Positions 17,801 through 28,892 are shown, numbered from the stretch's first letter. The stretch: 64,000 bases of DNA from Betaproteobacteria bacterium (GCA_016711875.1 JADJSD010000001.1:1116001-1180000); one strand, 5' to 3'. Notes: generated from the letters alone by a model not told the origin. Numbers and translations: made by a program.

Positions 17801-20468
17801 GGTCTTCGATGCCGACCGACTCTCGACCACGCGGCGTGCCGTCGACGCGGTGGGTGTCATGGTGCGATCCATCGCGGGGCGCGCGTGGCCGATGCCGCGC
17901 GGGGAGATCGTCGACGAGCTTCGCCGGCTGCGCGAGGCGCTGCAGGCCGCTCGCAGCACCGGCGAGGGAACGCACCTGCGTGCGCCCACCGGGCTGCGCC
18001 TCGCCGCCGAAGCGCCCGCGCCCGCTCCTCCGGCCACCCCGGTCCCGCCGATCGAACCGTTCCTCGCGCCGACGCGCCCGGCCGTCGTCGTCGAGCCGCC
18101 ACCCGCGCCGGGCGAGGTCGCCAAGCCCTTCGAGTCCGGCAAGGACCAGCGCAAGATCAAGGACGACGTCGACCGCGACCTGCTGCCGATCTTCATGGAC
18201 GAGGCGCGCGAACTCGTGCCCGCGGTGAGTGACGGCCTGCGCCGCTGGAAGGCGAACCCGGAGGACCACGGCGCGGCCGCCGACCTTCGCCGGCATCTGC
18301 ATACCCTCAAGGGAAGCGCCCGGATGACCGGCCTCATGCGCCTGGGCGAACTCGCCCACGTGCTCGAGACGCGCGTCACCGCCATGGACGCGGAGCCCGC
18401 CCCGACGCTCGCCGAGTTCGAGGAGGCCGAGGAGCGCATCGACCGTTACTCCGTCGCGATCGACCGGCTCGCGCGCGGCGAGGATTTCCTCGAGGCCGAA
18501 CCCCCGGAGGTCCCGGTTTCCGCGGTGTTCGAGCAGCAGAAGGACAAGCCCACCTCCCTCGCCGTCATCGCGGCGGCGGCCGAGGCGGCCGCGCAGCGTG
18601 ACGCCCTGCCCCCGGAACTACGCGACGTGAAGGAGCTGCGCACGGCCCTCCTTCGCGTGAACGCGGACCTCATCGACGACTTCGTGAACGAGGCCGGCGA
18701 GCTCTCGATCGCGCGCTCGCGCATCGAGCTGGAAATCGCCGCCTTCAAGCGGGCCCTGGGCGACCTTTCCGAGAACGTCGCGCGCATGCGGGCCCAGATC
18801 CGCGAGATCGAGATCGCCTCCGAGGGCCAGATGCAGAGCCGCCTGCAGGTGCGCGAGGAAACGGGCGCGTCGTTCGATCCCCTCGAGTTCGACCGGTTCA
18901 CCCGCATGCAGGAGCTCACCCGGTTCCTCACCGAATCCTTGGGCGACGTGATCACGTTGCAGCAGGGCCTCGCCAAGAACCTGGACGAGGCCGAGCTCGC
19001 GCTCCTGCAGCAGGCGCGCCTGAACCGCGACCTGCAACAGGGCCTCATGGGCGTGCGTCTCGTGCCCCTGGGCAACCTCGCCGACCGCTTCTACCGCGTG
19101 GTGCGCCAGACCGGCAAGGAACTCGGCAAGAAGGCGAACCTCGAGTTCAAGGGCGTGCGCGTGGACCTGGACCGCTCGGTGCTCGAGAAGATCACCGCGC
19201 CGTTCGAGCACCTTCTGAGAAACGCCGTGGCGCATGGCATCGAGTCGCCGGAGAGGCGCCTGGCTGCAGGCAAGGACGAGATCGGCGAGATCGTGATCGA
19301 CGCCGTCCAACGCGGCAACGAACTGGTTCTCACCGTCGGGGACGATGGCGGCGGTCTCGACCTCGCCCGCATCGAGGCGCGCGCCCGCGAGGCGGGCCTC
19401 ATCACGGATCCCGCCACGCCGGCGCCGGCCCAGCTCGCACCGTACATCTTCCTGCCCGGATTCTCGACGGCATCCGAGGTCACCCAGATCGCTGGGCGCG
19501 GCGTCGGCATGGACGTGGTGAAGAGCGAGATCACCTCGCTCGGCGGCCGCGTGGAGCTCGAGTCGACGGCGGGCAAGGGAACGACCTTCACGATCACGCT
19601 GCCGCTCACGCTCGCGGTGACGCAGGCGGTGATGCTGCGCGCCGGCCCCACGCTCTACGCGGTGCCGTCGGTGATGATCGAGCAGGTCCAGGAGTACAAG
19701 TCGGAACCCTTCGCGCAGCTCGCGGCGAAGGGGGAGATCGAATGGAAGGGCAACCGCTATCCGCTGCGATCGCTGCTGACCCTGCTCGGGGAGATCGACA
19801 CCCCGGTGCCGGCGCGCCAGATCCCGGTGCTGCTGCTCAAGAGCGGTGTGCAGCGCGCCGCCGTGCGCGTAGACGAGATCGTGGGCAACCGCGAAGTGGT
19901 GGTGAAGACCATCGGGCCGCAGCTCGCGCGCCTGGCCGGCGTCTCAGGCGCGACCGTGCTCGGCAACGGCCAGGTCGTGCTCATCCTGAACCCGGTGAGC
20001 CTGGTCTACCGCGGCTCGGCGCAGGCCGTGGTCGCGGGGGCCGCGCCGCCGCCCGAGCCCGAGCCGCTGGTGGTGGAATCGCGCTCCGGCGCGCCGCTCG
20101 TGATGGTGGTGGACGACTCGCTCACCGTGCGCAAGATCACGAGCCGCATGCTCACCCGCGAGAACTACGAGGTGATCACCGCCAAGGACGGGGTGGACGC
20201 CCTGCAACAGCTGCAGGACGTGAAGCCCGACTGCATCCTGCTCGACGTGGAGATGCCTCGCATGGACGGCTTCGAATTCGCGCGAAACGTGCGTGCCGAC
20301 GAGGCCACGCGGTCGATCCCGATCATCATGATCACCTCGCGCACGGCGGACAAGCACCGCAACCATGCGATCGAGATGGGCGTGAACGAGTACATCGGCA
20401 AGCCCTACCAGGAAGACCTGCTGCTCTCGCTCATCAGGCGCTACACCGGCGAAGCGACGCTCGCCTGA
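14851..20468 (+). pseudogene. chpA: Pil-Chp hybrid histidine kinase ChpA/PilL, frameshifted as read
   Basis: This giant CheA-type kinase drives PilG and PilH. One frame (14851 onward) encodes a FimL-like N-terminal region of about 575 residues. The other (coding from about 16575) encodes three Hpt-type helical domains with HTLKGSGRMVG, HTLTSSSRTTG (His present, Lys/Gly changed) and HTLKGSARMTG, then the CheA dimerisation and ATPase domains (HLLRNAVAHGIE, GRGVGMDVV), a CheW domain and a C-terminal receiver (Asp in ILLDVEMPRMDG). Adding one G to the GGGG run at about 16575-16578 joins them without a break (VPAGEEALRRTGTVAPIDLE) into 1,872 residues, close to P. aeruginosa ChpA in architecture. 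As read, the first frame runs on in nonsense to 17124. A GTG at 16605 could start the second part separately, but no ribosome binding site is evident there. Confidence 0.85.
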
Positions 20469-20490
20469 GTTCGCGGGCCGTCGCGACCGC

Positions 20491-21297
20491 CTAGGAGAAC
20501 CAGGCGAGCACCGCCGCGCCGAGCGCGATCCGATACCACGCGAAGGCCCGGAAGTCGTGCGTCGCCACGTAGCGGATGAGCGCACGCACGGCGACGAGCG
20601 CGGCGACGAAGCTCACCCCGAAGCCGATGGCAAAGGGCCCCAGGTCCGCGGCGGTGAAGAGGTCCCGGTACTTCACCACCTGGTACCCGGTGGCCGCGAA
20701 CATGATCGGCACGGCCAGGAAGAACGAGAATTCGGTGGCGGCCTGTCGCGAGAGCCCGACCACCATGGCGCCCATGATCGTGGCGCCCGAGCGCGAGGTG
20801 CCCGGCACGAGCGAGAGGCATTGCGCGAACCCCACCTTGAGGGCGTCCTGCCAGGTCATCTCGTCCACGCTCGTCACGCGCGGGGCGCCGCGCCGCTCGT
20901 ACCAGCGCTCGATCGCGACGATGGCGATCGCGCCCACGACGAGCGCCGCCGCGACGGCGATCGGGTTGAACAGGTACTGCTTGATCTTCGAGGCGAAGAG
21001 AAACCCCAGCGCCGCGGCGGGCGTGAAGGCCACGGCGAGGTTCAGGGCGAAGCGTTGCTGAAGCGGGTCGGTCCCGATGCCCGAGAAGGCGCGGGCGAAC
21101 CGCGCGCGGTATTCCCAGCACACCGCGAGGATGGCGCCCAGCTGGATCACGATGTCGAAGATCTTGCCCTTCTCGTCATTCACGCCGAGCAGGTCCGACA
21201 CGATGATGAGGTGGCCGGTCGAGGAGACGGGCAGGAACTCCGTGAGCCCCTCGACGATGCCGAGAACGACCGCGGAGGCGAGCGGGGAAATTTCCAT
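20491..21297 (-). CDS. uppP: Undecaprenyl-diphosphatase UppP (BacA)
   Basis: UppP is an integral membrane enzyme that dephosphorylates undecaprenyl pyrophosphate to recycle the lipid carrier for peptidoglycan and O-antigen. The 268-residue polytopic protein carries both family motifs: EGLTEFLPVSSTGHL near residue 16 and PGTSRSGATI near 172. The ATG at 21297 gives the standard length. It converges with chpA, leaving 22 bases between the stops. Confidence 0.95.
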   Translation of the reverse strand: MEISPLASAVVLGIVEGLTEFLPVSSTGHLIIVSDLLGVNDEKGKIFDIVIQLGAILAVCWEYRARFARAFSGIGTDPLQQRFALNLAVAFTPAAALGFLFASKIKQYLFNPIAVAAALVVGAIAIVAIERWYERRGAPRVTSVDEMTWQDALKVGFAQCLSLVPGTSRSGATIMGAMVVGLSRQAATEFSFFLAVPIMFAATGYQVVKYRDLFTAADLGPFAIGFGVSFVAALVAVRALIRYVATHDFRAFAWYRIALGAAVLAWFS

Positions 21298-21344
21298 CGC
21301 CGCGAGTCTAGCACCTGCGCCGGGGCGTCGCGGCACCGGAAAGG

Positions 21345-21370
21345 CGAACGGCGGCCGCAGCCGCCGTTCG
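21345..21370 (-). terminator. Hairpin after the P460-cupredoxin gene
   Basis: An 11-bp perfect stem, CGAACGGCGGC (21345-21355) with GCCGCCGTTCG (21360-21370), has a four-base loop. It lies 20 bases past the stop of the P460-cupredoxin gene. There is no long T tract, only CCTTTCC on the minus strand, so it may be a weak or factor-assisted terminator. Confidence 0.55.
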
Positions 21371-21389
21371 GGGCGAGCCCTGCGAGGCG

Positions 21390-22172
21390 TTACTGCACCT
21401 CGACCTTGCCCTTCATCCCCGGGTGCAGGCCGCAGATGTAGTCGTAGGTGCCCGGTGCCGTGAACTTGAGCGTCTGGCTCTGTCCCTTGAGCATCACCGC
21501 CGTGCGCGTGCCTGCCTCGCCCGCGATCGTCACCTGGTGCGGCGAGTCGTCGGTGTTGGTCCACGTGACGTACTGGTTGTTCCGCACGCTGAGCTTCTCC
21601 GGACCGAAGAGGAAGCTCGCGATCGCCACGCGGTCGGGGCCCGCCTGTGCCGCGACGGCGCCTCCGGCCGCCTTGCCTCCCAGGCTCGCCAGGGAGATCA
21701 CGTAGTCCTGGCCGGCATGGGGCTTGTGGCACTGGAAGCATGTCTTGAGGTTCGCCTTGTCGTTCACGGCCCTGGTCGCCCCGAAGACCTGGTATTCCCA
21801 TTCGCCGTTGCGCAGGTCGGACGGATACTCGGCGCCCCAGCCGGCTCGCTTTTCCATGACGGTGTAGGCGACCAGGTCGCCCTTCTGGAAGCGGCCCTTC
21901 GCATCCTTCACCGGCGCGCCCTTGTCGTCCACCTTCGCCTTGTATTGCACCAGCGTGAGCACCGTGCCGCTCGGGGCGGGCTTTCCGGCCTTGGCCGCCT
22001 CGACGGCGGCGGGCGTCGACCACAATTCCCGGTACTGCTTGATGTCGTGGCGATCGACGGTGGCGTAAAGCACGCCCTTGTCGTAGTTCACCGGAAACGC
22101 CACCTTGTCGCCGCCGGCCTGGGCCGCAGCCGCGGCGAGCGCGAGGGCCGCCGTGAGTCCGATCCGCTTCAT
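21390..22172 (-). CDS. Secreted cytochrome P460 family protein fused to an amicyanin-like cupredoxin
   Basis: The 260-residue protein has a signal peptide (about 1-20). A cytochrome P460-type domain (about 21-155) follows, with a c-type haem site CFQCH at 145-149. After a Gly/Ala linker comes a C-terminal cupredoxin domain (about 180-260). The type 1 copper ligands can be read as His212, Cys247, His250 and Met253 in CGLHPGM, the short amicyanin-like spacing. P460 enzymes oxidise hydroxylamine or bind NO. Here a haem oxidoreductase is joined to a possible copper electron acceptor. Its paralogue lies immediately upstream with its own terminator between. The ATG at 22172 gives a proper signal peptide, whereas an ATG at 22232 would not. 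The substrate is not known from the sequence. Confidence 0.85.
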   Translation of the reverse strand: MKRIGLTAALALAAAAAQAGGDKVAFPVNYDKGVLYATVDRHDIKQYRELWSTPAAVEAAKAGKPAPSGTVLTLVQYKAKVDDKGAPVKDAKGRFQKGDLVAYTVMEKRAGWGAEYPSDLRNGEWEYQVFGATRAVNDKANLKTCFQCHKPHAGQDYVISLASLGGKAAGGAVAAQAGPDRVAIASFLFGPEKLSVRNNQYVTWTNTDDSPHQVTIAGEAGTRTAVMLKGQSQTLKFTAPGTYDYICGLHPGMKGKVEVQ

Positions 22173-22233
22173 GTTCTTCTCCCTGTTTGGCGCCGGCTTC
22201 CCTCCGGCCCGCCGATGATACGCCGGCACCATG

Positions 22234-22263
22234 AAAAAACGGCGGCCCGGGGGCCGCCGTTTT
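22234..22263 (-). terminator. Rho-independent terminator between the two P460 genes
   Basis: The 13-base arms AAAACGGCGGCCC (22236-22248) and GGGCCGCCGTTTT (22251-22263) form a strong hairpin. On the minus strand it is followed by six T (the A run at 22234-22239). It lies just after the stop of the upstream P460 gene, so the two paralogues are probably separate transcripts. Confidence 0.85.
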
Positions 22264-22283
22264 CGTGCCGCGAAGGCGCCGTG

Positions 22284-22802
22284 TTACTTCGCGGCGGTCT
22301 TCATCTGCGGGACCGAGAACACGAAGTCCGAGTCCTTCACCTTGAGGTGGCAGGTGAAGCACGGCTTCAGGTCCGCCTTCTCGTTCACCTTGCCGTCCGG
22401 CGCGAAGGAGCGGTACTCCCACTCGCCGTTGCGCATGTCGGCGCCGTACTCGGAGCCCCAGCCGGCCCCCTTCGCCATCACGAAGTGCGCGATCGCGTCG
22501 CCCTTCTGGAAGCGGCCGCTCGCGTCCTTCACCGGCTCGCCCTTGTCGTCCAGCTTGGCCTTGTACAGGTACATGGTGAGCGGCGCATTGGCCGGGATGG
22601 GCTTGCCGGCCTTCACGGCGTCGACGACGGCCTTGGGCGCGTAGAGCTCTCGCACCTGCTTGTTGTCGGCGCGGTCGACCACGCCGTAAAGGACACCCTT
22701 GTCGGTCGGGTAGCTGATCTTCTCCGGCCCGGCCAGGGCGGGAGTGGCCACGAGGGCAAGGGCGGCGGCTATCGGGGAAAGCTGGCGGATCGAAGGAACC
22801 AT
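22284..22802 (-). CDS. Secreted cytochrome P460 family protein
   Basis: This 172-residue protein has a cleavable signal peptide (about 1-24, ending ATPALA) and one cytochrome P460-type domain with the haem site CFTCH at 148-152. It shares long stretches with its neighbour at 21390-22172: GRFQKGD, AGWGxEY, RNGEWEY, then VN-KA-LK before the haem motif. It therefore arose by tandem duplication or lost or never gained the cupredoxin. By family, hydroxylamine or NO chemistry in the periplasm is possible, but cytochrome c'-beta relatives only bind gas. The start is the ATG at 22802. Confidence 0.85.
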   Translation of the reverse strand: MVPSIRQLSPIAAALALVATPALAGPEKISYPTDKGVLYGVVDRADNKQVRELYAPKAVVDAVKAGKPIPANAPLTMYLYKAKLDDKGEPVKDASGRFQKGDAIAHFVMAKGAGWGSEYGADMRNGEWEYRSFAPDGKVNEKADLKPCFTCHLKVKDSDFVFSVPQMKTAAK

Positions 22803-22942
22803 GGTTGCGGGTCTCCTGTGGGTCAGGGTTGTTCGGTGGGGGGGGGCGGCCCCTTCCCAGGGCCGTCCGCATTTATACGCCCAACCGGGCCGGGCGGATG
22901 CGGAGAATTCGGCACCCGCCGGGAGGGCGCCCCGCGAAGGGT

Positions 22943-24856
<1,914 letters not shown>

Positions 24857-24914
24857 GGGAGCGCTCCTCGGCTGCGATAAATGGCGGGGAGCGGGCGGCG
24901 GGGGCCGCGCCACG

Positions 24915-25003
24915 CTCCCTACGCCGGCATGATCCGGATCAGGTTCGAAGGGTTTGTCTCACCGGCCGTGCGGGCCCGGACCCCTGCGTGCAGGGGGACA
25001 AGC
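24915..25003 (-). promoter_or_regulatory. TPP riboswitch (THI box) of thiC
   Basis: Read on the minus strand, the sequence shows the conserved core GGTGAGA, then ACCCTTCGAACCTGATC and GGATCATGCCGGCGTAGGGA. These are the pyrimidine- and pyrophosphate-sensing elements of the THI element. The closing arm CCCCTGC/GCAGGGG region lies at 24981-24996. It ends about 60 bases ahead of the thiC start, so it probably controls translation or termination of thiC in response to thiamine pyrophosphate. Confidence 0.93.
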
Positions 25004-25056
25004 TACCGCAAGCCCGGGCCGCGGGCAAATGACGCCGGCGGGAGCGAAAAAACTAC

Positions 25057-25085
25057 TTGACCGAGTAATTACTCGGGAGAATAAT
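25057..25085 (+). promoter_or_regulatory. Promoter of the efflux operon with a TetR operator in the spacer
   Basis: TTGACC (25057-25062) and AATAAT (25080-25085) are separated by 17 bases. The perfect 16-bp palindrome CCGAGTAATTACTCGG (25061-25076) fills the spacer. This is the classic geometry for a TetR-family autorepressor, here presumably the gene starting at 25119. Confidence 0.8.
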
Positions 25086-25118
25086 TATCGCGATCCCTTC
25101 CCGGACACCGGAACGCGA

Positions 25119-25787
25119 ATGCCAAGGCCCTCCCGCAATCTCGACCGCGCCCTGCTCGCCGCCGGACGGGCGCTCTACCCGGCCACCGGTTGCGCCGGCC
25201 TCACGATCCGCCAGGTCTGCGAGGCGGCGGGGGTGAACAGCGGCATGTTCAACTACCACTTCGGCACGCGCGAGAAGTTCCTGCGGGCGGTGATGCAGCA
25301 GGCCTACGAGGAGATGTTCTCGCGCTTCACCCTCGTGACGGCCCGCCCGGAGGCGCCGGCCACCCCGGAGGACCTGCTGCAAGCCGCGCTGCGCGTGCTC
25401 GGCCGGTTCGTTCGCGACAATCGCGAGTTCATCGCGCGCCTGCTGTCCGATGCGCTGGCGGGAGAGGCGGTGGCGCGGGAATTCGCCCGCGACAACCTTC
25501 CCCGCCACGCGACCGTGATCGTGGGCCTGGTGGCCGCCGGGGTGGCCCGCGGAACGCTGCGCCCCCTGGCGCCAGCCCAGGCGCTCGGCACCATCGCCGG
25601 GGCTCTCGCGATGCCGATCCTGGCCGGCGGCGCCATCGCCGAAAGTGGCGCGATGCCGAAGGCCGCCGCCCGCGCCCTGGCCGAATCCGTCATGAGCGAT
25701 GCCGCCATCGACGAACGCATCGACCTCATCCTGAAGGCGCTGGCCGCGCCGCCGCGCGCGACCCGCAAGGCAAAGGAGACACCATGA
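25119..25787 (+). CDS. TetR family transcriptional regulator
   Basis: The 222-residue repressor has an N-terminal helix-turn-helix (about residues 10-55: LTIRQVCEAAGVNSGMFNYHF, recognition helix included) and a helical ligand-binding domain. It starts at the ATG at 25119. An upstream in-frame ATG at 24954 would cross the riboswitch and operator and is rejected. Its TGA overlaps the ATG of the HlyD gene (ATGA), so it is the first gene of the efflux operon. It probably represses the operon through the palindrome at 25061-25076. The inducer is unknown. Confidence 0.9.
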   Translation: MPRPSRNLDRALLAAGRALYPATGCAGLTIRQVCEAAGVNSGMFNYHFGTREKFLRAVMQQAYEEMFSRFTLVTARPEAPATPEDLLQAALRVLGRFVRDNREFIARLLSDALAGEAVAREFARDNLPRHATVIVGLVAAGVARGTLRPLAPAQALGTIAGALAMPILAGGAIAESGAMPKAAARALAESVMSDAAIDERIDLILKALAAPPRATRKAKETP

Positions 25788-26725
25788 AGAAACGCCACCT
25801 CCTGCCGCTCGTGCTCGTCCTGGTCGCGTGCACGTCAGGCGAAGCCCCGCTGCAGGGTTACGCCGAGGGCGAGTTCGTGCGCGTCGCGGGGCCCATCGCC
25901 GGCACGCTCGTGACGCTCGACGTGGCGAGAGGCAGCACGGTGGCGCCCGGCGCGCCCCTGTTCACGCTCGAGGCGGAGAGCGAGGGCGCCGCGCGCCGCG
26001 AAGCCGAGGAGCGGGTTCGGATGGCCGAGGCAAGGCTCGCCAACCTGGGCAAGGGCCGGCGGCCGACGGAGCTCGACGCGGCGCGCGCGCAGCTCGCCCA
26101 GGCCGAAGCCGCCCTGCGCCTGTCCACGGCCGAACTGGCCCGCGCCGAGGACCTGGTGAAGCGCAACTTCCAGAGCCGGCAGTCGCTCGATGCGGCGCGC
26201 GCGGCGAGCGAGCGGGACCGCTCGCGCGTCGCCGAGTCGAAGGCGCTGCTCGCCACGGCGGAACTTCCTTCGCGCGTCGACGAGATCCGCGCGGCCGAGG
26301 CGGATGCCAACGCCGCCCGCCAGTCGCTCGCGCAGGCGGACTGGCGCCTTCGCCAGAAGCGGGCGATATCGAGCGTCGCCGGCACCGTCACGGAGACGCT
26401 GTACGTGGCGGGGGAATGGGTGAACGCGGGCGCGCCCGTCGTGACGATCCTGCCGCCGGAGAACGTGAAGGCGCGCTTCTTCGTGCCCGAGACGAAGCTT
26501 GGCGCACTCCGGATCGGCCAGGACGTGCAGCTGCGCTGCGACGGCTGCGCCGCGCCGATCGCGGCGAAGGTCACGTACATCGCGCCGCAGGCCGAATTCA
26601 CCCCCCCGGTTATCTTCAGCAAGGACAGCCGGGCGAAGCTGGTCTTCCTGGTCGAGGCGCGGGCATCCCCCGGCGACTCCGCGAAGCTCAGGCCGGGCCA
26701 GCCCCTCGACGTGACGCTGCAATGA
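25784..26725 (+). CDS. HlyD/EmrA-type periplasmic adaptor lipoprotein
   Basis: This membrane fusion protein of 313 residues links the inner-membrane ABC transporter to an outer-membrane channel such as TolC. A lipobox (LVAC, Cys16) ends the signal sequence. The biotinyl-lipoyl half-motifs (VAGPIAGTLVTLDVARGS and SSVAGTVTETLYVAGEW) flank a long alpha-hairpin rich in Ala, Arg and Glu (about 60-190). A beta-barrel domain follows. It overlaps tetR and the ATPase gene by four bases each. The arrangement resembles YhiI/YbhG adaptors. Confidence 0.9.
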   Translation: MKKRHLLPLVLVLVACTSGEAPLQGYAEGEFVRVAGPIAGTLVTLDVARGSTVAPGAPLFTLEAESEGAARREAEERVRMAEARLANLGKGRRPTELDAARAQLAQAEAALRLSTAELARAEDLVKRNFQSRQSLDAARAASERDRSRVAESKALLATAELPSRVDEIRAAEADANAARQSLAQADWRLRQKRAISSVAGTVTETLYVAGEWVNAGAPVVTILPPENVKARFFVPETKLGALRIGQDVQLRCDGCAAPIAAKVTYIAPQAEFTPPVIFSKDSRAKLVFLVEARASPGDSAKLRPGQPLDVTLQ

Positions 26726-27669
26726 GCGAACCCGCGATCGTCATCGACGTCGAGGGCCTCACCAAGCGCTTCGGCGGCAAGACCGTCGTCGACCGCTTCT
26801 CGATGCAGGTGCGCCGGGGCCAGATCTACGGCTTCCTGGGGCCCAACGGCAGCGGCAAGACGACGACGATCCGCATGCTCTGCGGCCTGCTCACGCCGGA
26901 CGCGGGACGCGGCACCTGCCTGGGGTTCGACATCCTCACGCAGTCGGCGCAGATCAAGCGGCAGGTGGGCTACATGACCCAGCGCTTCAGCCTCTACGAG
27001 GATCTCTCGATCGCCGAGAATCTCGACTTCATCGCGCGCGTCTACGGCATGGACGGCCGGCGCCGCCGCGTCGACGAGGCGCTCGAACGCCTCGGGCTCG
27101 CCAGCCGGCGCGGCCAGCTGGCGGGCACCCTGTCGGGCGGGTGGAAGCAGCGCGTGGCGCTCGCCGCGTGCCTTCTGCACGAGCCGAAGCTCCTCCTGCT
27201 GGACGAGCCCACCGCGGGCGTCGATCCGAGCGCCCGCCGCGAGTTCTGGGAACACCTGCACGAGCTGGCGGCAGGCGGCATGACGGTCCTCGTGAGCACG
27301 CACTACATGGACGAAGCCGAGCGCTGCCACGCGCTCGCCTACATCGCCTACGGCAAGCTCCTCACCCACGGAACCGTGGACGAGGTGGTGCGCGGCGCCG
27401 GCCTCGCCACCTGGTCCGTCGAAGGCGAGGGCCTCGTCGCCCTGGCCGGCGAGCTGCGCGGCCGCCCCGGCGTCGACATGGTCGTTCCCTTCGGCGCCGC
27501 CCTGCACGTCAGCGGTCCCGACGCCGGCCTGCTCGAGTCCAGCCTCGCGGCGGCGCGCTCGCGGCCTGGCCTGCGTGTCGAGCGCGTGCCCACGGGCCTC
27601 GAGGACGTCTTCATCCACCTGATGAAGGAGGGCGAGCCCGTGTCGGCCACGCCCGCCCCGGGGAGCTGA
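26722..27669 (+). CDS. ABC transporter ATP-binding protein of the efflux operon
   Basis: This 315-residue ATPase is of the ABC-2 drug-export type. It shows Walker A GPNGSGKTT (near residue 40), the signature LSGGWKQR (near 136), Walker B LLLLDEPTAGVDP and the switch His in STHYMDE. A C-terminal domain of about 90 residues follows, as in YbhF/CcmA-type exporters. It has a single nucleotide-binding domain, not the duplicated form seen in YbhF. It is translationally coupled to the adaptor gene and three bases from the permease start. Confidence 0.93.
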   Translation: MSEPAIVIDVEGLTKRFGGKTVVDRFSMQVRRGQIYGFLGPNGSGKTTTIRMLCGLLTPDAGRGTCLGFDILTQSAQIKRQVGYMTQRFSLYEDLSIAENLDFIARVYGMDGRRRRVDEALERLGLASRRGQLAGTLSGGWKQRVALAACLLHEPKLLLLDEPTAGVDPSARREFWEHLHELAAGGMTVLVSTHYMDEAERCHALAYIAYGKLLTHGTVDEVVRGAGLATWSVEGEGLVALAGELRGRPGVDMVVPFGAALHVSGPDAGLLESSLAAARSRPGLRVERVPTGLEDVFIHLMKEGEPVSATPAPGS

Positions 27670-27672
27670 GCC

Positions 27673-28801
27673 ATGTTCTCCTGGGACCGATTCCTCGCCG
27701 TGCTCGTCAAGGAATTCGTGCAGATGCGCCGCGACCGCCTCACCTTCGCGATGATGGTGGGCGTCCCGGTGATGCAACTCGTGCTCTTCGGCTACGCGAT
27801 CAACCTGGATCCCAAGGGCCTGCCGACCGCGGTCGTGAGCGCCGAGACGAGCGCCTTCTCGCGCTCCTTCGTGCGCGCGATGGAGAACAGCGGGTACTTC
27901 CGCGTGATCGCGCAGCCGGCGGGCGTGGAAGAGGGCGAGCGGATGCTCGCGCGCGGCGAGGTGCAGTTCCTGCTGCAGGTACCTGCCGACTTCTCCCGGC
28001 GTCTGCAGCGCGGCGAGCGCCCGGCGATCCTCATCGAGGCCGATGCGACCGATCCGGCCGCCACGGGCAACGCCGTGAGCGCCCTGCAGGGCCCTCAACC
28101 TCACCGCGCTCGACCGCGACCTCGCCGGACCGCTCGCCTGGCTTCGCGCCTCGCCCGCGCCCTTCGAGGTGCGTGTGCACCGGCGCTACAACCCGGAGGG
28201 GATCACCCAGTACAACATCGTGCCGGGACTCATGGGCGTGGTGCTCACCATGACGATGGTGATGATGACCTCCATCGCGATGACCCGGGAACGCGAGCGC
28301 GGCACGATGGAGAACCTGCTCGCGACGCCGGTGCGTCCCTTCGAGGTGATGCTCGGCAAGATCGTCCCCTACATCCTCATCGGCTACGTGCAGGTCGTTG
28401 TGATCCTCGTGGCGGCGAGGCAGCTCTTCGAGGTGCCCATGGTCGGGAGCCTCGTGCTGCTCTCCGCGGTGCTGGTCCTTTTCATCGCCGCCAACCTCGC
28501 GATCGGCTTCACCTTCTCCACGCTCGCGCGGAGCCAGATGCAGGCGATGCAGATGACGTTCTTCTTCTTCCTGCCCTCGATGCTCCTCTCCGGATTCATG
28601 TTCCCGTTCCGCGGCATGCCGGGCTGGGCCCAGGCCATCGGCGAGCTGCTGCCGCTCACGCACTTCCTGCGCGTGGTGCGCGGCATCCTCCTGAAAGGCA
28701 GCGGGTGGGCCGACATCGCCCCGAACGTCTGGCCCTTGGCCGCCTTCCTCGTGGTGGCGGCGTCGCTCGCCCTGCGGCGCTACCGGGAGACCCTCGACTA
28801 G
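27673..28801 (+). pseudogene. ABC-2 type transporter permease, frameshifted as read
   Basis: This is the membrane subunit of the exporter. The first part (27673 to about 28090) has the N-terminal membrane segment and an extracytoplasmic domain typical of YbhR/YhhJ permeases. The second part, in another frame (about 28091-28801), has five or six membrane segments, including GFMFPFRGMPGW and the RERERGTMENLLATP coupling helix. Removing one G from the GGG at 28089-28091 joins them (ALQALNLTALDRDLAG) into 375 residues, the normal family length. As read, translation would run on out of frame to 28896. Only one permease is present, where ybh-type operons have two, so it probably forms a homodimer. 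Confidence 0.82.
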
Positions 28802-28850
28802 GACGCCAAGCCACGCGCCGGGCGGCTCCGCGCGAAATGCCGTTTCGCTT

Positions 28851-28859
28851 TGATACAAT
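28851..28859 (+). promoter_or_regulatory. Extended -10 promoter of pcm-rhodanese-tolC
   Basis: TGATACAAT is an extended -10 element (TGn followed by TACAAT), 34 bases before the pcm start. No clear -35 is visible, as expected for this promoter type. Confidence 0.5.
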
Positions 28860-28892
28860 TCTCTTTTTTCGCGGCCCTCCCCGTCCCTTACC

